Assembly: GCA_016715285.1 (NCBI GenBank)
Contig: JADKAO010000002.1
Coordinates: forward strand, 528,229-592,228
DNA: 64,000 nucleotides
Direction: 5' to 3'
Origin: Actinomycetales bacterium
GTDB taxonomy: Bacteria > Actinomycetota > Actinomycetes > Actinomycetales > Dermatophilaceae
Shown: positions 17,062 through 25,710 of the stretch, piece by piece
Numbering within the stretch: the stretch's first letter is position 1
How the letters are laid out: each line of letters begins with the position of its first letter
The notes under the pieces: model-generated
What the model was told of the DNA's origin: nothing
Databases searched by the model: none
Seen by the model: the letters and a program-made list of their open reading frames with translations, nothing else
Program-made: the position numbers and the translations under genes

Positions 17062-17514
17062 GTGACCGAGGCCAACCTTGCCCAGCAACGCATGCTGTAC
17101 GGCGAGCCGCTTGCGGACACCACCGCCCGGGTGATGACCGCGCTGGGGCTCACCCAAGCCAAGCTCGCCCAAGTGCTGCAGATTTCGGCGCCCATGCTGT
17201 CCCAACTCATCTCCGCGCATCGGGTCAAGATCGGCAACCCGGCGGTGGTGCATCGCCTGCAGGCGCTGGGTGACCTCGCTGGTCAGGCACCGAGGATGAC
17301 GCCGGAAGCGATCGCTGCCCGCCTTGTCGAGATTCACGATGAGCAGGTCACGATGACTGGCCAGCCCCCGGCCCATCCCGACGCCTCCAGGGCCGCTGCA
17401 ACGCAGGCGCATCTGCGCTCGATTGCCACTCCGGCTGAGCTGCTGGCGCTGGCAGCCGCGACGACCAACACTCGCTTGGCCGAACTGTTGGAGTCGGCCG
17501 CGGATCGGCGCTGA
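17062..17514 (+). CDS. Helix-turn-helix protein paired with Ser/Thr kinase
   Basis: The 150-residue protein has a phage-repressor-like HTH (GLTQAKLAQVLQISAPMLSQLI) in its first third and an Ala-rich alpha-helical C terminus. It starts with GTG at 17,062 behind a GGAGG-like site. It ends just before the kinase start (stop at 17,514, kinase GTG at 17,516). This small HTH gene upstream of a kinase is a pairing I recall from actinobacteria, so it may be the kinase's substrate or regulator. Confidence 0.82.
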   Translation: MTEANLAQQRMLYGEPLADTTARVMTALGLTQAKLAQVLQISAPMLSQLISAHRVKIGNPAVVHRLQALGDLAGQAPRMTPEAIAARLVEIHDEQVTMTGQPPAHPDASRAAATQAHLRSIATPAELLALAAATTNTRLAELLESAADRR

Positions 17515-17515
17515 C

Positions 17516-18946
17516 GTGGGGGAGGTCTTTGCCGGCCGGTACGAGCTCATCGACCTCATCGGTGAGGGCGGCATGGGCACCGTCTGGCTGGCGCTGGACC
17601 GCAAGACCGGCCAACACGTTGCGGCCAAGGTGCTCCGGCAGTCCGACGCGGGGACGCTGCTGCGCTTTGTCCGGGAGCAGTCGGTGCGTATTCACGACCC
17701 GCACGTCGTCGCGCCGCTCGGGTGGGCGGGCGAGGACGACCGGGTCCTGTTCACGATGCCGGTGATCCGGGGCGGGTCCGTGGCCACGCTGGTTGGGGAT
17801 TACGGCGCGCTGCCCCCGCTGCTCGTCGCAGAGTTGTTGCGGCAGATCCTCGCTGGCCTCGCGGCCGTCCACGCTGCCGGGATCATCCACCGCGACATCA
17901 AACCGGCGAACATCCTCCTCGACGCCACCGGCACGGCTCGCCCGCATGCCTACGTCAGCGATTTCGGGATCGCGGTCGACCAACGGGCGCCCCGCTGGAC
18001 CGAACCCGGCCCGATCTCCGGAACCCCCGGTTACCTCGCGCCCGAGTTGGAGAGTCGCGGGGACCTCTCCCCCGCAATCGACCTGTATGCCGTGGGGCAA
18101 GTCGCGCTCACCATGGTGAGTGGGTTGCGGCCGGGTGATCGGCTCTATCCTGCGCGGCCGGCTGACTGCCCGGACTCGTTGTGGCGCGTGGTGCAGAGCC
18201 TGACGGCGGTCGATCCCGGAGACCGTCCGGGGTCGGCACTTGACGCCCTGGACTTGTTGGCTGACCCGGAGTTGGCCTGGACCGCGAGCGCGATGGGTGA
18301 TGTTGAGGTTTTCGAGCACGTGAGCCTGGAGCCGACCGTTCCTACGCGCGTGCACGCCGCTGTGGGAGAGGAGCCGCCTGCTCCGCTGCCGCCCGCTCTC
18401 GTCTCGCCTTCTGCGCCTACCTCGAATCCTGTCCCGAGTCCTGCCCCGGCCGCTCCACCTCCTCCGGGACCTCCCACTGCTTCGAGCCCTGCCCCGGCCG
18501 CTCCTGGGCCCCCGGCCGCTCCTGGGGCCTCGGCCACTCCGCCACACTCGTCTCATCGCCCATGGGTGGGCCGGGCGGTCGCGCTTGCGATCGGCGCACT
18601 TGCCCTCGTCGGGATCCTGCTCATCTGGTCGCCGTGGACCGGCGGGACGCCACCGCAGCCGCCGACCTCGCCGCCGCCAACAGCCTCGACACCCTCGACG
18701 CCGTCGACTACCCCCAGTGCTTCGTCGAGCGGGTCGGTCCGGCCCACGACAACACCGTCGCCATCGGTATCACCATCATCAACACCCCTGGGCACCACCG
18801 GCTCGGTCACCATCCGCCGGGTCGTGCTCTCTGTCGGGCAGCCGTGCGAGTTTGTCGACGTGGGCCAGATCGAGACCACTGTCGACGGGACAACAGTCTC
18901 CTGCGAGCGGCAACCCGCGGGCGGCTACGCCTGGGTGGTGCCCTAA
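17516..18946 (+). CDS. Membrane serine/threonine protein kinase (PknB-like)
   Basis: The protein of about 476 residues has a complete kinase domain: glycine loop IGEGGMGTVW, Lys near residue 38 (HVAAKVL), HRDIKPAN at 125-132, DFG at 149-151 and GTPGYLAPE. After it come a Pro/Ala/Ser-rich linker of about 80 residues, one transmembrane helix (VALAIGALALVGILLIW), a Pro/Thr/Ser-rich stalk and a short outer domain with two cysteines (PCEFVDV, VSCER). No PASTA repeats are present, so the external signal differs from PknB. It is cotranscribed with the HTH gene. Confidence 0.93.
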   Translation: MGEVFAGRYELIDLIGEGGMGTVWLALDRKTGQHVAAKVLRQSDAGTLLRFVREQSVRIHDPHVVAPLGWAGEDDRVLFTMPVIRGGSVATLVGDYGALPPLLVAELLRQILAGLAAVHAAGIIHRDIKPANILLDATGTARPHAYVSDFGIAVDQRAPRWTEPGPISGTPGYLAPELESRGDLSPAIDLYAVGQVALTMVSGLRPGDRLYPARPADCPDSLWRVVQSLTAVDPGDRPGSALDALDLLADPELAWTASAMGDVEVFEHVSLEPTVPTRVHAAVGEEPPAPLPPALVSPSAPTSNPVPSPAPAAPPPPGPPTASSPAPAAPGPPAAPGASATPPHSSHRPWVGRAVALAIGALALVGILLIWSPWTGGTPPQPPTSPPPTASTPSTPSTTPSASSSGSVRPTTTPSPSVSPSSTPLGTTGSVTIRRVVLSVGQPCEFVDVGQIETTVDGTTVSCERQPAGGYAWVVP

Positions 18947-19023
18947 GCCCGGAGGCGCGACGCGGCATACCCCGCTCAGCCGAGGCAGTGAGGTCCTCTC
19001 CATCGCTCAGCCGGGCGCAGGCT

Positions 19024-20049
19024 TCACCTGGCAGCAAAAGCGCGGCGGTATGCCGTGGGGTTGAGACCCAGCGCCCGGACAAAGTGGTGCCGAAGGAGAT
19101 CGGCGCTGCCGAGCCCCACGCGGGTGGCGACCTGGTCGAGCGAGAGGTCCGTACTCTCCAACAGGCGGCGAGCAGCAAGGACCCGCTGTGCCGTGAGCCA
19201 CGCGTGGGGCGGCGATCCCGTCTGCGCCAGGAATTGCCGGGCCAGAGTGCGCTCGGACATTGACGCCTCGCGAGCCATCGACGCAATCGTGTGTGGGTGC
19301 TCGACCGTCCCGGCCAGGTGCTCCAGCAAACCCTGCAGGCTGGACCCCGATTCGGGCAGCGGCCGTTCAATGAACTGCTTCTGCCCGCCTCCACGATGCG
19401 GCGCGACGACCATCCGGCGAGCGATCTTGGACGCCACCTCGCTACCGTGTTCCATCCGCACCAGGTGCAGGCACGCGTCGATCCCCGCAGCGGTGCCGGC
19501 GCCGGTGACGATCCGTCCGTCCACCGCATACAGGACGTCTTCGTCGACGCGGACGGGCGGGAAGAGCGCCTGCAGTTGTCGCGCGTACCTCCAGTGCGTG
19601 GCGGCCCGGCGCCCGTCGAGGAGCCCCGCCCAGGCGAGCGCGAAGGTGCCAGAGCACAGCGAGAGCACATAGGCACCATGCTCGTATGCCGTGTGCAGCG
19701 CCTCGAGGACCGCGGGGTCCGGCGCGTGGGTGAGTGACGATGACGGGACGGCGACGAGGTCGGCGTTGGCTGCTTCGCTCAGGGGTCGCAAACCGTCGAG
19801 ACGAACGCCTTGAATCGCGGTACCGGTGGAGTGCGTCGTCGGGGTGTGAGTAGCCGGCGCGCTGGTAGTCGTCGTGGGGGTGGCGGGCTCTGCGCGGCCT
19901 CCGGGGCGTGGGGCCGGCCCACCGCAGATCCGGAAATCGAAGGGTGGCACGCCCTCCTCGGACCGGTCGATGCCGAACACTTCGACGAGGACGCCGAGTT
20001 CGAAGAACGACACTGGCTCCTGGGCGATAACGGCGACCGATCGCAGCAT
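19024..20049 (-). CDS. AraC-family regulator with DJ-1/PfpI (GlxA-like) domain
   Basis: The 341-residue protein has an N-terminal DJ-1/PfpI-like domain (SVAVIAQEPVSFFELGVLVEVFG through YVLSLCSGTFALAWAGLLDGRRAATHW, with a Cys in the nucleophile-elbow position) and a C-terminal AraC double HTH (MSERTLARQFLAQTG; GSADLLRHHFVRALGLNPTAYR). An insertion of about 25 residues rich in Thr/Ala/Pro sits near residue 60 and is unusual. It is divergent from the EamA transporter and is its likely regulator. Confidence 0.92.
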   Translation of the reverse strand: MLRSVAVIAQEPVSFFELGVLVEVFGIDRSEEGVPPFDFRICGGPAPRPGGRAEPATPTTTTSAPATHTPTTHSTGTAIQGVRLDGLRPLSEAANADLVAVPSSSLTHAPDPAVLEALHTAYEHGAYVLSLCSGTFALAWAGLLDGRRAATHWRYARQLQALFPPVRVDEDVLYAVDGRIVTGAGTAAGIDACLHLVRMEHGSEVASKIARRMVVAPHRGGGQKQFIERPLPESGSSLQGLLEHLAGTVEHPHTIASMAREASMSERTLARQFLAQTGSPPHAWLTAQRVLAARRLLESTDLSLDQVATRVGLGSADLLRHHFVRALGLNPTAYRRAFAAR

Positions 20050-20131
20050 CCACCAAGTCTGGCAGGAAATTGCGGAACCATGTCATAACCGCCACTGTCG
20101 GTGGGTTTGGACGGACCGCATCGTGGTGGTC

Positions 20132-21160
20132 ATGACATTGACCAACGCACCGTGCCCACCCGGCATACCTGACGCGTCTCGCTCACCCGAGACGCCGAGC
20201 CCATCCGGCATACCAGGCACACTGAACGCACCCGGAGCACCGCGCTCTGCAATCGCGCCGGCCACCCGCGGCGTCATCCAACTGGCTGTGGCGATGGTCC
20301 TGTCCGGAACAATTGGGGTCTTCGTGCTCGAGTCGGGCGCGGAGCCAGCCACGGCCGCGTGGTTCCGGTGCGCGATCGGCAGCGTCGCGATGGGTCTCTA
20401 CAGCTTGGGCCGCGGCTACTTCCGCTCGTCTGGGTACACGCAGCGGCTGGTGCTGCTGGCGGCTGCCGGCGGGGTGGCGCTGGTGACGAACTGGGTGCTG
20501 CTGTTCGCGGCATACCGCAACACCTCGATCGGGATCGCGACCGTCGCCTACCACGTGCAGCCGTTCCTGCTCATCCTCGCGGCGGCCGTTGTGTTGCGCG
20601 AACGGGTGACGCGAGTGCAGGTCCTATGGGTCGCGCTCGGGTTCGTGGGGCTCCTGCTGATCGCGCAGCCGTGGCGGCAGGCGGCGTCGGGCGCGTACGT
20701 GCTCGGCATCTTTCAGGCTGTTGCCGCTGCGGCCTTGTATGCCGTGGCGACCCTCATCGCGAAACGGATCACCGGAGTGCGGCCGCATGTCACGGTCGTG
20801 ATCCAGCTGGTGGTGGGAGCAGTGCTGCTGGCGCCGCTGGTGAGTTGGGGTGTGTCGGGCGGCGGAGTTGGAGGGGGTGGCGGGGTTGGCGCGGCGGTGG
20901 CGACCGGCTGGCCGTGGCTGCTTGGGCTCGGCGTCATCCACACCGGGGTGATGTACCTGCTGATGTACTCGGCGTTTCCGGTGCTGCGGACTCCCGTGAT
21001 TGCGGTGCTGGGGTTCATCTATCCCGTGGTGGCGCTGGTGGTCGACGTCGTGGTCTATGGGACCTCGTTGTCGCTGCCGCAGATCATGGGGGTGTTCGCC
21101 ATCTTGGCGGCCGGCGTTGCCAACACCCGACCTGGTCGTCGTGGCGCCGCAGAATCATGA
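20132..21160 (+). CDS. EamA-family (DMT) transporter
   Basis: The protein of about 342 residues has ten hydrophobic segments arranged as two EamA repeats (GVIQLAVAMVLSGTIGVFV ... VLWVALGFVGLLLIAQPW and ALYAVATLIAKRITG ... VIAVLGFIYPVVALVVD). The first 45 residues are a Pro-rich leader containing two octamer copies encoding Gly-Ile-Pro, so a later start is possible. A Gly-rich loop lies in the middle of the second half. It probably exports a metabolite and is divergent from the GlxA-like regulator. Confidence 0.9.
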   Translation: MTLTNAPCPPGIPDASRSPETPSPSGIPGTLNAPGAPRSAIAPATRGVIQLAVAMVLSGTIGVFVLESGAEPATAAWFRCAIGSVAMGLYSLGRGYFRSSGYTQRLVLLAAAGGVALVTNWVLLFAAYRNTSIGIATVAYHVQPFLLILAAAVVLRERVTRVQVLWVALGFVGLLLIAQPWRQAASGAYVLGIFQAVAAAALYAVATLIAKRITGVRPHVTVVIQLVVGAVLLAPLVSWGVSGGGVGGGGGVGAAVATGWPWLLGLGVIHTGVMYLLMYSAFPVLRTPVIAVLGFIYPVVALVVDVVVYGTSLSLPQIMGVFAILAAGVANTRPGRRGAAES

Positions 21161-21177
21161 CGTCATCGCAAAGCGGT

Positions 21178-21210
21178 TTCACTTGCAACTGATGTCAGTT
21201 ACACTTGTAT
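21178..21210 (+). promoter_or_regulatory. Candidate operator of the HTH/PIN module
   Basis: AACTGATGTCAGTT (21,187-21,200) is a palindrome with 6-bp arms. It is flanked by the direct repeats CACTTG at 21,180 and 21,202, giving an overall dyad. It lies about 55 bp before the antitoxin start in an AT-richer stretch, as expected for an autoregulated toxin-antitoxin promoter. Confidence 0.5.
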
Positions 21211-21253
21211 CTGCATGACGAGATGAGACAACCACGCACATGGGGAGAGTCCA

Positions 21254-21688
21254 ATGTCTGCCACCCCGACGAACGCTCAGCGCGTCCTCACAACCGCGCG
21301 CGATGCCGCGCAGGCCCGCGAGGTACTCAAGGATCTCCGCGGCCCCGAAGGTTCTCTCATCGTCGAACGGCGCGGGCGTGGCGCGGTCCCCTTGCCCCCG
21401 GAAGTCGGTCGCATCCTCCAACAGGTCCTGGATGTCATGGCCGCCGGTGGCACGGTGACGGTTGGCATGGTGCCCGAAGAAGTCACGACCTCCACTGCGG
21501 CGGGAATGCTGGGAGTGTCTCGACCCACGCTGATGAAGATGATTCGTGAAGGCGAGATCCCGTCACACAAGGTCGGTACTCATCACCGGTTGAAGGCATC
21601 GGATGTCCGCGCAGCCCGTCGTGCCCGTCGTGGCCGTGAACTGGCTGCTTTCGAAGCCCTGCGCGAACTCGACGACCGACTCGAGTAG
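21254..21688 (+). CDS. Antitoxin with excisionase-type helix-turn-helix
   Basis: The 144-residue protein has a MerR/excisionase-like DNA-binding domain in its second half (VTTSTAAGMLGVSRPTLMKMIREGEIPSHKVGTHHRL) and an N terminus (AREVLKDLRGPEGSLIVERR) expected to contact the toxin. It is followed 41 bp later by a PIN-domain gene, and this HTH/PIN arrangement is a known toxin-antitoxin layout. The module lacks the genomic octamer and its GC is lower than its neighbours, which suggests transfer. Confidence 0.82.
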   Translation: MSATPTNAQRVLTTARDAAQAREVLKDLRGPEGSLIVERRGRGAVPLPPEVGRILQQVLDVMAAGGTVTVGMVPEEVTTSTAAGMLGVSRPTLMKMIREGEIPSHKVGTHHRLKASDVRAARRARRGRELAAFEALRELDDRLE

Positions 21689-21729
21689 GTCACCGAGCTG
21701 GTGTCGCTTCCTCTCGCTACGGTAGAGCA

Positions 21730-22326
21730 GTGAGGGGAAGCGGCCCGGCTGACGTGTTCGTGGACTCTAATGTCCTCTACTCAAGGACCCTGCTGGACTG
21801 GCTCGGATTGCTCTACGTCGAACCCCTCGTTGAACCGCCGTTCGCTGTGTACTGGTCTGACGATGTCATGGTCGAAGTGATGCATCACCTCCGAAAGAAC
21901 AACCCAACCTGGCCCGGTGGACAGATCGCTAGATTTCGGGAACGCCTCGAGTCAACCTTCGAAGTGGGCCGCGTCAGGGATTACGCCATCGACGGCACCT
22001 ACTCCGGGCCAGACCCGGACGACGCCCACGTTCACGCTGCTGCAACTGCCTGCCGCGCGGATTACCTCCTGACGTGCAACGTCAAGCACTTCGACACCAA
22101 AGCCGATGACCTCGTCTACGAAGTCATCGCCCCCGATCAGTTCTTCCTCCTCGTTGATGATGTCGCCCCGGCCTTGGTAGCAGCCGTCGTGGGCCGCCAG
22201 ATCGACTATTGGATGTCGCGAGCCTCCGAAATCGACCTCGGGGCGCAACTCGAGCGGGCAGGCTGCCCAGCATTTGCTCAACGAATCCGCGCACACTTGC
22301 GTCGTCGCGCGATGGCAGGGGCCTGA
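21730..22326 (+). CDS. PIN-domain toxin with C-terminal extension
   Basis: The 198-residue protein starts with GTG. The PIN core runs from VFVDSNVLYSRTLLDW (first Asp) through YSGPDPDDAHVHAAATACRADYLLTCNVKHF, which holds the later acidic residues. The C-terminal 60 residues (APALVAAVVGRQIDYWM) form an extra helical part seen in PIN proteins paired with excisionase-type antitoxins. Predicted to be an RNase neutralised by the preceding gene product. Confidence 0.85.
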   Translation: MRGSGPADVFVDSNVLYSRTLLDWLGLLYVEPLVEPPFAVYWSDDVMVEVMHHLRKNNPTWPGGQIARFRERLESTFEVGRVRDYAIDGTYSGPDPDDAHVHAAATACRADYLLTCNVKHFDTKADDLVYEVIAPDQFFLLVDDVAPALVAAVVGRQIDYWMSRASEIDLGAQLERAGCPAFAQRIRAHLRRRAMAGA

Positions 22327-22378
22327 GTTGGCCACGGGCGCTTGGCTGCTCCACAGTCGGCTCGCCTCAGCCTCACTC

Positions 22379-22448
22379 GGCCTGACTGGGATTGGCGCTG
22401 CTTGACCGGCTCCGCAAGCTGGGTCAGGCAAAGCCAGCGCGCGTCAAG
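22379..22448. repeat. R3 hairpin repeat
   Basis: CCTGACTGGGATTGGCGCTG / CTTGACC pairs imperfectly with GGGTCAGGCAAAGCCAGCG / CGCGTCAAGC around a loop of about 12 nt. It resembles the copy at 24,868-24,937. Confidence 0.6.
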
Positions 22449-22689
22449 CACCACCTCAAGGGTTGGGGATGAGCTCGATGCGAGATCGCGGGCCAGCACA
22501 GGTCGCTGGTCGTCTGACCGCCGTCGCGAGGTGATCCGATAGCGCTCGCCTGCCGCGACAAATAGGACGCCGTATGCCGTGAGTTCCTCCGGTATGGGCG
22601 ATCTCCGAGTCGATGACGAGGGGGAGAAGTCATTGACCCAAGAGCGCCTCGCGAGCCGACGCCGAGCCCAAGAGGGCGAGGCATTCATA

Positions 22690-22752
22690 CTCGCGATCGG
22701 AGCCAAATGCTGGCTAAAACTCAAGCGAAACCAGCAATCGCGCACGATCACG
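22690..22752. repeat. R2 hairpin repeat
   Basis: GCGATCGGAGCCAAATGCTGG and CCAGCAATCGCGCACGATCA are imperfect complements around AAAACTCAAGCGAAA. It belongs to the family described at 27,449. Confidence 0.6.
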
Positions 22753-22989
22753 CGCCGGGGACGGCACACGGGCGCGGGGACGGCACATGGGCGAGATGGG
22801 ACGGCATACATGCGTGGCGAAGGCCCCGCACCGACTCATGCGTGCGGGGATCGCTACTCGGCAACACCAGCCCGGTACCCTTCGAGCGCCAAGCCCCCAC
22901 CGCGGCACAAGCCGCATACGCGATGTCCGTCAAACCCGGTCAACCCCAATCGCTCGCAGAGTTCGTGGCGTCCGGACCCCCTCGTGGTT

Positions 22990-24057
22990 TCACCCGGGAT
23001 GCGCGGAGGCGCCGGCGGCGTCTCGACGCCCGTCCCGACTTTCGCCCTGGCGCTCGTCCCGACGATTGGCTCGCAGGCTCGTCACCGTGGTCACCGCGAG
23101 CGCAAGCACGATGACCGCCAGTGAGGCGAGGGTCGGCACTGTCGGCACCCACTCCCAGACCCCGTGCGCCCAGTGCAGGAGCAGCTTGACCCCGATAAAG
23201 GCCAGGATCACGGCGAGTCCATAGCCGAGGTGACGCAGTCGACCCAGCAGCCCCTCGAGCACGAAGTACAGCGCCCGGAGCCCCAGCAACGCGAAGGCGT
23301 TGGTGACAAAGACGAGGTAGGGGTCACCGGTGATCCCGTACACCGCTGGCACCGAGTCGACGGCAAAGACAAGGTCGGTGCCGAGGATGGCAATGACCAC
23401 GAGTGCAAGCGGGGTCAGGGCGCGGCGACCGCCGGCCAGCACCGTCATCCGAGGGCCGTCATACTCCTCGGTCACTGGGAACCAACGTCGCGCCAGTCGC
23501 ACGATGCGCAACTCGTTGACCTCGACAGCGTGCCCCCCGTGGCGGGCGTCGCGGAGCACACCCCACGCCGTGACCAGGAGGATCGCCCCGAAGATCACGA
23601 ACATCCACGAGAACCGCGCGATGAGCGCCGCCCCCAACGCGATGAACGCGCCGCGCATGATGAGCGCCCCCACGATGCCGATGAGCAGCACCCGCTGCTG
23701 GAGCACCTTGGGCACCGCGAAGGAGGTCAAAATGAGAATGAAGATGAACAGGTTGTCGACCGAGAGTGACTTCTCGACGAGGTACCCCGTGTAGTACTCG
23801 AGCCCGAGTTCGGAGCCGTGCGTGCGCCATACCCAGACCCCAAAAGCGGCGGGGAGAGCGACGTAGAACGCCGACCACCCGACTGCCTCGCGCATGGAGA
23901 CCTCGTGCGGTCGTCGAGTGATGAGGAAGTCGAAGCCGACCAGCGCGAGCACGGCCGCGATGGTGATCCACCACAGGGTCGGGTCGGCGATCGTCGTGAC
24001 CGGACCTGACGTCGGGGTGAGCACGGTGAGGGCAGAGAGGGTGACAGGGTCGCGCAT
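22990..24057 (-). CDS. TerC/Alx-family membrane protein, probable Mn2+ exporter
   Basis: The 355-residue protein has eight or nine transmembrane segments and the TerC hallmarks: YYTGYLVEKSLSVDNLFIFILI with acidic residues in the membrane, and LGTDLVFAVDSVPAVYGITGDPYLVFVTNAFALLGLRALYFVL. Alx/MntP-like TerC proteins export manganese. That role is supported here by a yybP-ykoY-type element in the 5' leader. The C-terminal 35 residues are charged and Arg/Asp-rich (RANRRDERQGESRDGRRD), facing the cytosol. Confidence 0.92.
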   Translation of the reverse strand: MRDPVTLSALTVLTPTSGPVTTIADPTLWWITIAAVLALVGFDFLITRRPHEVSMREAVGWSAFYVALPAAFGVWVWRTHGSELGLEYYTGYLVEKSLSVDNLFIFILILTSFAVPKVLQQRVLLIGIVGALIMRGAFIALGAALIARFSWMFVIFGAILLVTAWGVLRDARHGGHAVEVNELRIVRLARRWFPVTEEYDGPRMTVLAGGRRALTPLALVVIAILGTDLVFAVDSVPAVYGITGDPYLVFVTNAFALLGLRALYFVLEGLLGRLRHLGYGLAVILAFIGVKLLLHWAHGVWEWVPTVPTLASLAVIVLALAVTTVTSLRANRRDERQGESRDGRRDAAGASAHPG

Positions 24058-24080
24058 GAGAAGGCTCGCATCCGGATCGA

Positions 24081-24180
24081 CGGTGCGAGGTCTCCTTCAC
24101 CCCGAGCGGGGCGTGCGCCGGGCGGGGCATGGACCCCACGCAATGACCGGCAACAGCTTTGGGAAGTACTCCCCTCGTAG
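24081..24180 (-). promoter_or_regulatory. yybP-ykoY-type manganese riboswitch in the terC leader
   Basis: Reading the minus strand, the leader has GAGGGGAGTACTTCCC (24,176-24,161) at its 5' side and GAAGGAGACCTCGCACCG (24,098-24,081) at its 3' side. A GC-rich hairpin region lies between, ending 24 nt before the terC start. These two conserved blocks and the terC context match the Mn2+-sensing yybP-ykoY class. Covariance scoring was not possible here. Confidence 0.75.
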
Positions 24181-24334
24181 CGCAGGAGGCTAAGCGAATG
24201 GTGCCGGTCGCGTCAACGCGGTGCTTCCTTCACTCGGTCACCTGACTCATGATGTGAGCCCCCAAACACCACGCCGGGGTATGCCGTGTCGCTGGGATTC
24301 GGGGGCAGGGAGTTGCCGCCCAGCACTCCGCTGG

Positions 24335-24643
24335 TCAGGACTCCACCCGGTCCGTGGTCACCTCTACGCTCGAGTCGCGCAGTTCACGGATGGCCTCGAC
24401 CGCGTCTGGGTATGCCGCGACGACCGCGTCGAGCTCAACCTCGGGCGGGAGGTCGGCGGCGTCCTGACGGGACAGCAGGAACGCAACGATGGCCCGCGCT
24501 GTTGTTTCGTCCTGGGCTAGCCCGAGAGTGTGCTGCGGATCGGTCAACACCAACACGAAGGTCACCTCGCCCGTGAACGAGGCGGCGCGGACGGCATACC
24601 GGCCTGGGACTTCTTCTTCAAGGTCGACGTGGGGTGCTGCCAT
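24335..24643 (-). CDS. Uncharacterised small acidic protein
   Basis: The 102-residue protein reads as real coding sequence with strong GC3 (LEEEVPGRYAVRAASFTGEV, then ATARAIVAFLLSRQDAADLPPEVELDAVVAAYPDAVEA). It is acidic and probably alpha/beta, with no recognised domain. It contains an octamer in an Arg-Tyr-Ala-Val context. An AT-rich candidate promoter lies upstream at about 24,695-24,745. Confidence 0.65.
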   Translation of the reverse strand: MAAPHVDLEEEVPGRYAVRAASFTGEVTFVLVLTDPQHTLGLAQDETTARAIVAFLLSRQDAADLPPEVELDAVVAAYPDAVEAIRELRDSSVEVTTDRVES

Positions 24644-24966
24644 CCGCTCTCACCTTCCAGTTCCGTGCGCCGGTCCTCCTCGCCTCACGCACCCCTCGTA
24701 GTATCACATTTAATCCACTAAAAGGCGTACAAATTACGTGGTGCGACCGCGTCGGGCACCCATTGATCGCTGCCGCGGTCGCGCTCGCGGTCGCGCGGCT
24801 CACGCATGAGTGACCCACCGCCGGGGTCGTGGGTGGGCTTCGGGTTAGCTTGACTTGGGTTCAGGTCGCTTGACTGGGCTTCGCGTTGCTTGACCTCCGC
24901 TGCAAGCCAGGTCAAGCGAACCGAAGACCCGTCAAGCACGACGTGACCCGGACAACCGCACCGTCA
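24644..24966. other. Intergenic region with AT-rich patch and R3 hairpin
   Basis: No gene is seen. An AT-rich stretch (24,697-24,745) may hold the promoter of the minus-strand gene at 24,643; on that strand it reads TTGTAC then GTGATACT. The rest holds the large R3 hairpin at 24,868-24,937. Confidence 0.5.
24868..24937. repeat. R3 hairpin repeat, 29-bp imperfect arms
   Basis: The left arm GCTTGACTGGGCTTCGCG..TTGACCT and the right arm AGGTCAAGCGAACCGAAGAC..GTCAAGC are near-complements around a 12-nt loop (ccgctgcaagcc). It lies between two minus-strand genes and could act as a terminator or as a mobile extragenic palindrome. Confidence 0.65.
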
Positions 24967-25446
24967 TCACGCCTGAGCGGCTGGGCGCCAGCGCCCATCA
25001 GTGCCGAGTTGGTGCGTCATCCGGTAATGGATCGGCGCCCCGCGCCACCCGCTCCGCTCCAACTCCACAAGCGGGTGCAGGAACGCGCTCACCTCCTCCG
25101 GCGCCAGGGTGAGCGGGTCGACCCACCCGGCATACAGGATGTTGGGTTCACTCCTTGGGGCGCGCGGTGCACCCGGGGACTTGACCCCTGCACGGAAGAA
25201 GCCGATGAGCTGCCTCCTCCCGCGTTCGGGCCACTCATGCACGCACGTCCCCGCGAGTCCATCGACAATGACGTGCAGGCCCGTCTCCTCGAACGTCTCC
25301 CGGGCCGCTGCCTCTTCAAGAGTCTCGCCAACCTCCACGTGGCCCCCGGGCACCTCCCACGCTGTGACTCCCAGCCGCCGGTGCCGCACCATGAGCCATC
25401 GACCCTCGTGGCGCGCGATCGCGAACGCCGTCACCGACGTGCTCAT
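24967..25446 (-). CDS. NUDIX hydrolase
   Basis: The protein of about 159 residues has a complete Nudix box (GGHVEVGETLEEAAARETFEETG) matching GX5EX7REUXEEXGU, so it should hydrolyse a nucleoside diphosphate derivative using Mg2+. I chose the Met at 25,446 (MSTSVTAFAIARHEGRW); an upstream Met at 25,479 adds 11 non-conserved residues. The substrate is unknown. Confidence 0.9.
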   Translation of the reverse strand: MSTSVTAFAIARHEGRWLMVRHRRLGVTAWEVPGGHVEVGETLEEAAARETFEETGLHVIVDGLAGTCVHEWPERGRRQLIGFFRAGVKSPGAPRAPRSEPNILYAGWVDPLTLAPEEVSAFLHPLVELERSGWRGAPIHYRMTHQLGTDGRWRPAAQA

Positions 25447-25710
25447 CGCGGACGCGCGTGGCTCGATGGAAGTCATCACCCCAGAGTGCCGCGCCCGGGT
25501 CAGCGGTGAACCCGCGACACCCCACCGCCCCAGCGCCGCTATGCCGTGTGGGTCACGTCCGGAGTCCTCTGGGGTTCGCGATGAGTCATGCCGCTCAGTC
25601 GCAGCAACACACAGGGCGTCGTATGCCGGAGCGCCTATTCGTTAGCTCGCGCGCCTCGGCACTCCGGGGACTCTCCCGCTGGGAAGTCCGGTGCGCGACA
25701 ATCGATTCTC

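Larger units (their letters stand above)
22327..22989. other. Intergenic region with R3 and R2 repeats
   Basis: These 663 bp hold no gene I can support. An R3 hairpin lies at 22,379-22,448 and an R2 copy at 22,690-22,752. Between them, on the minus strand at about 22,419-22,610, a short stretch reads like a degraded protein fragment (ELTAYGVLFVAAGERYRI) whose 3' end is formed by the R3 repeat. Two octamer copies are present. Confidence 0.4.

Noticed and set aside
22278..22811. Possible gene on the minus strand between PIN toxin and terC
   Set aside because: Only a short middle part (about 22,419-22,610) looks protein-like; its end is repeat DNA and no family is recognised.
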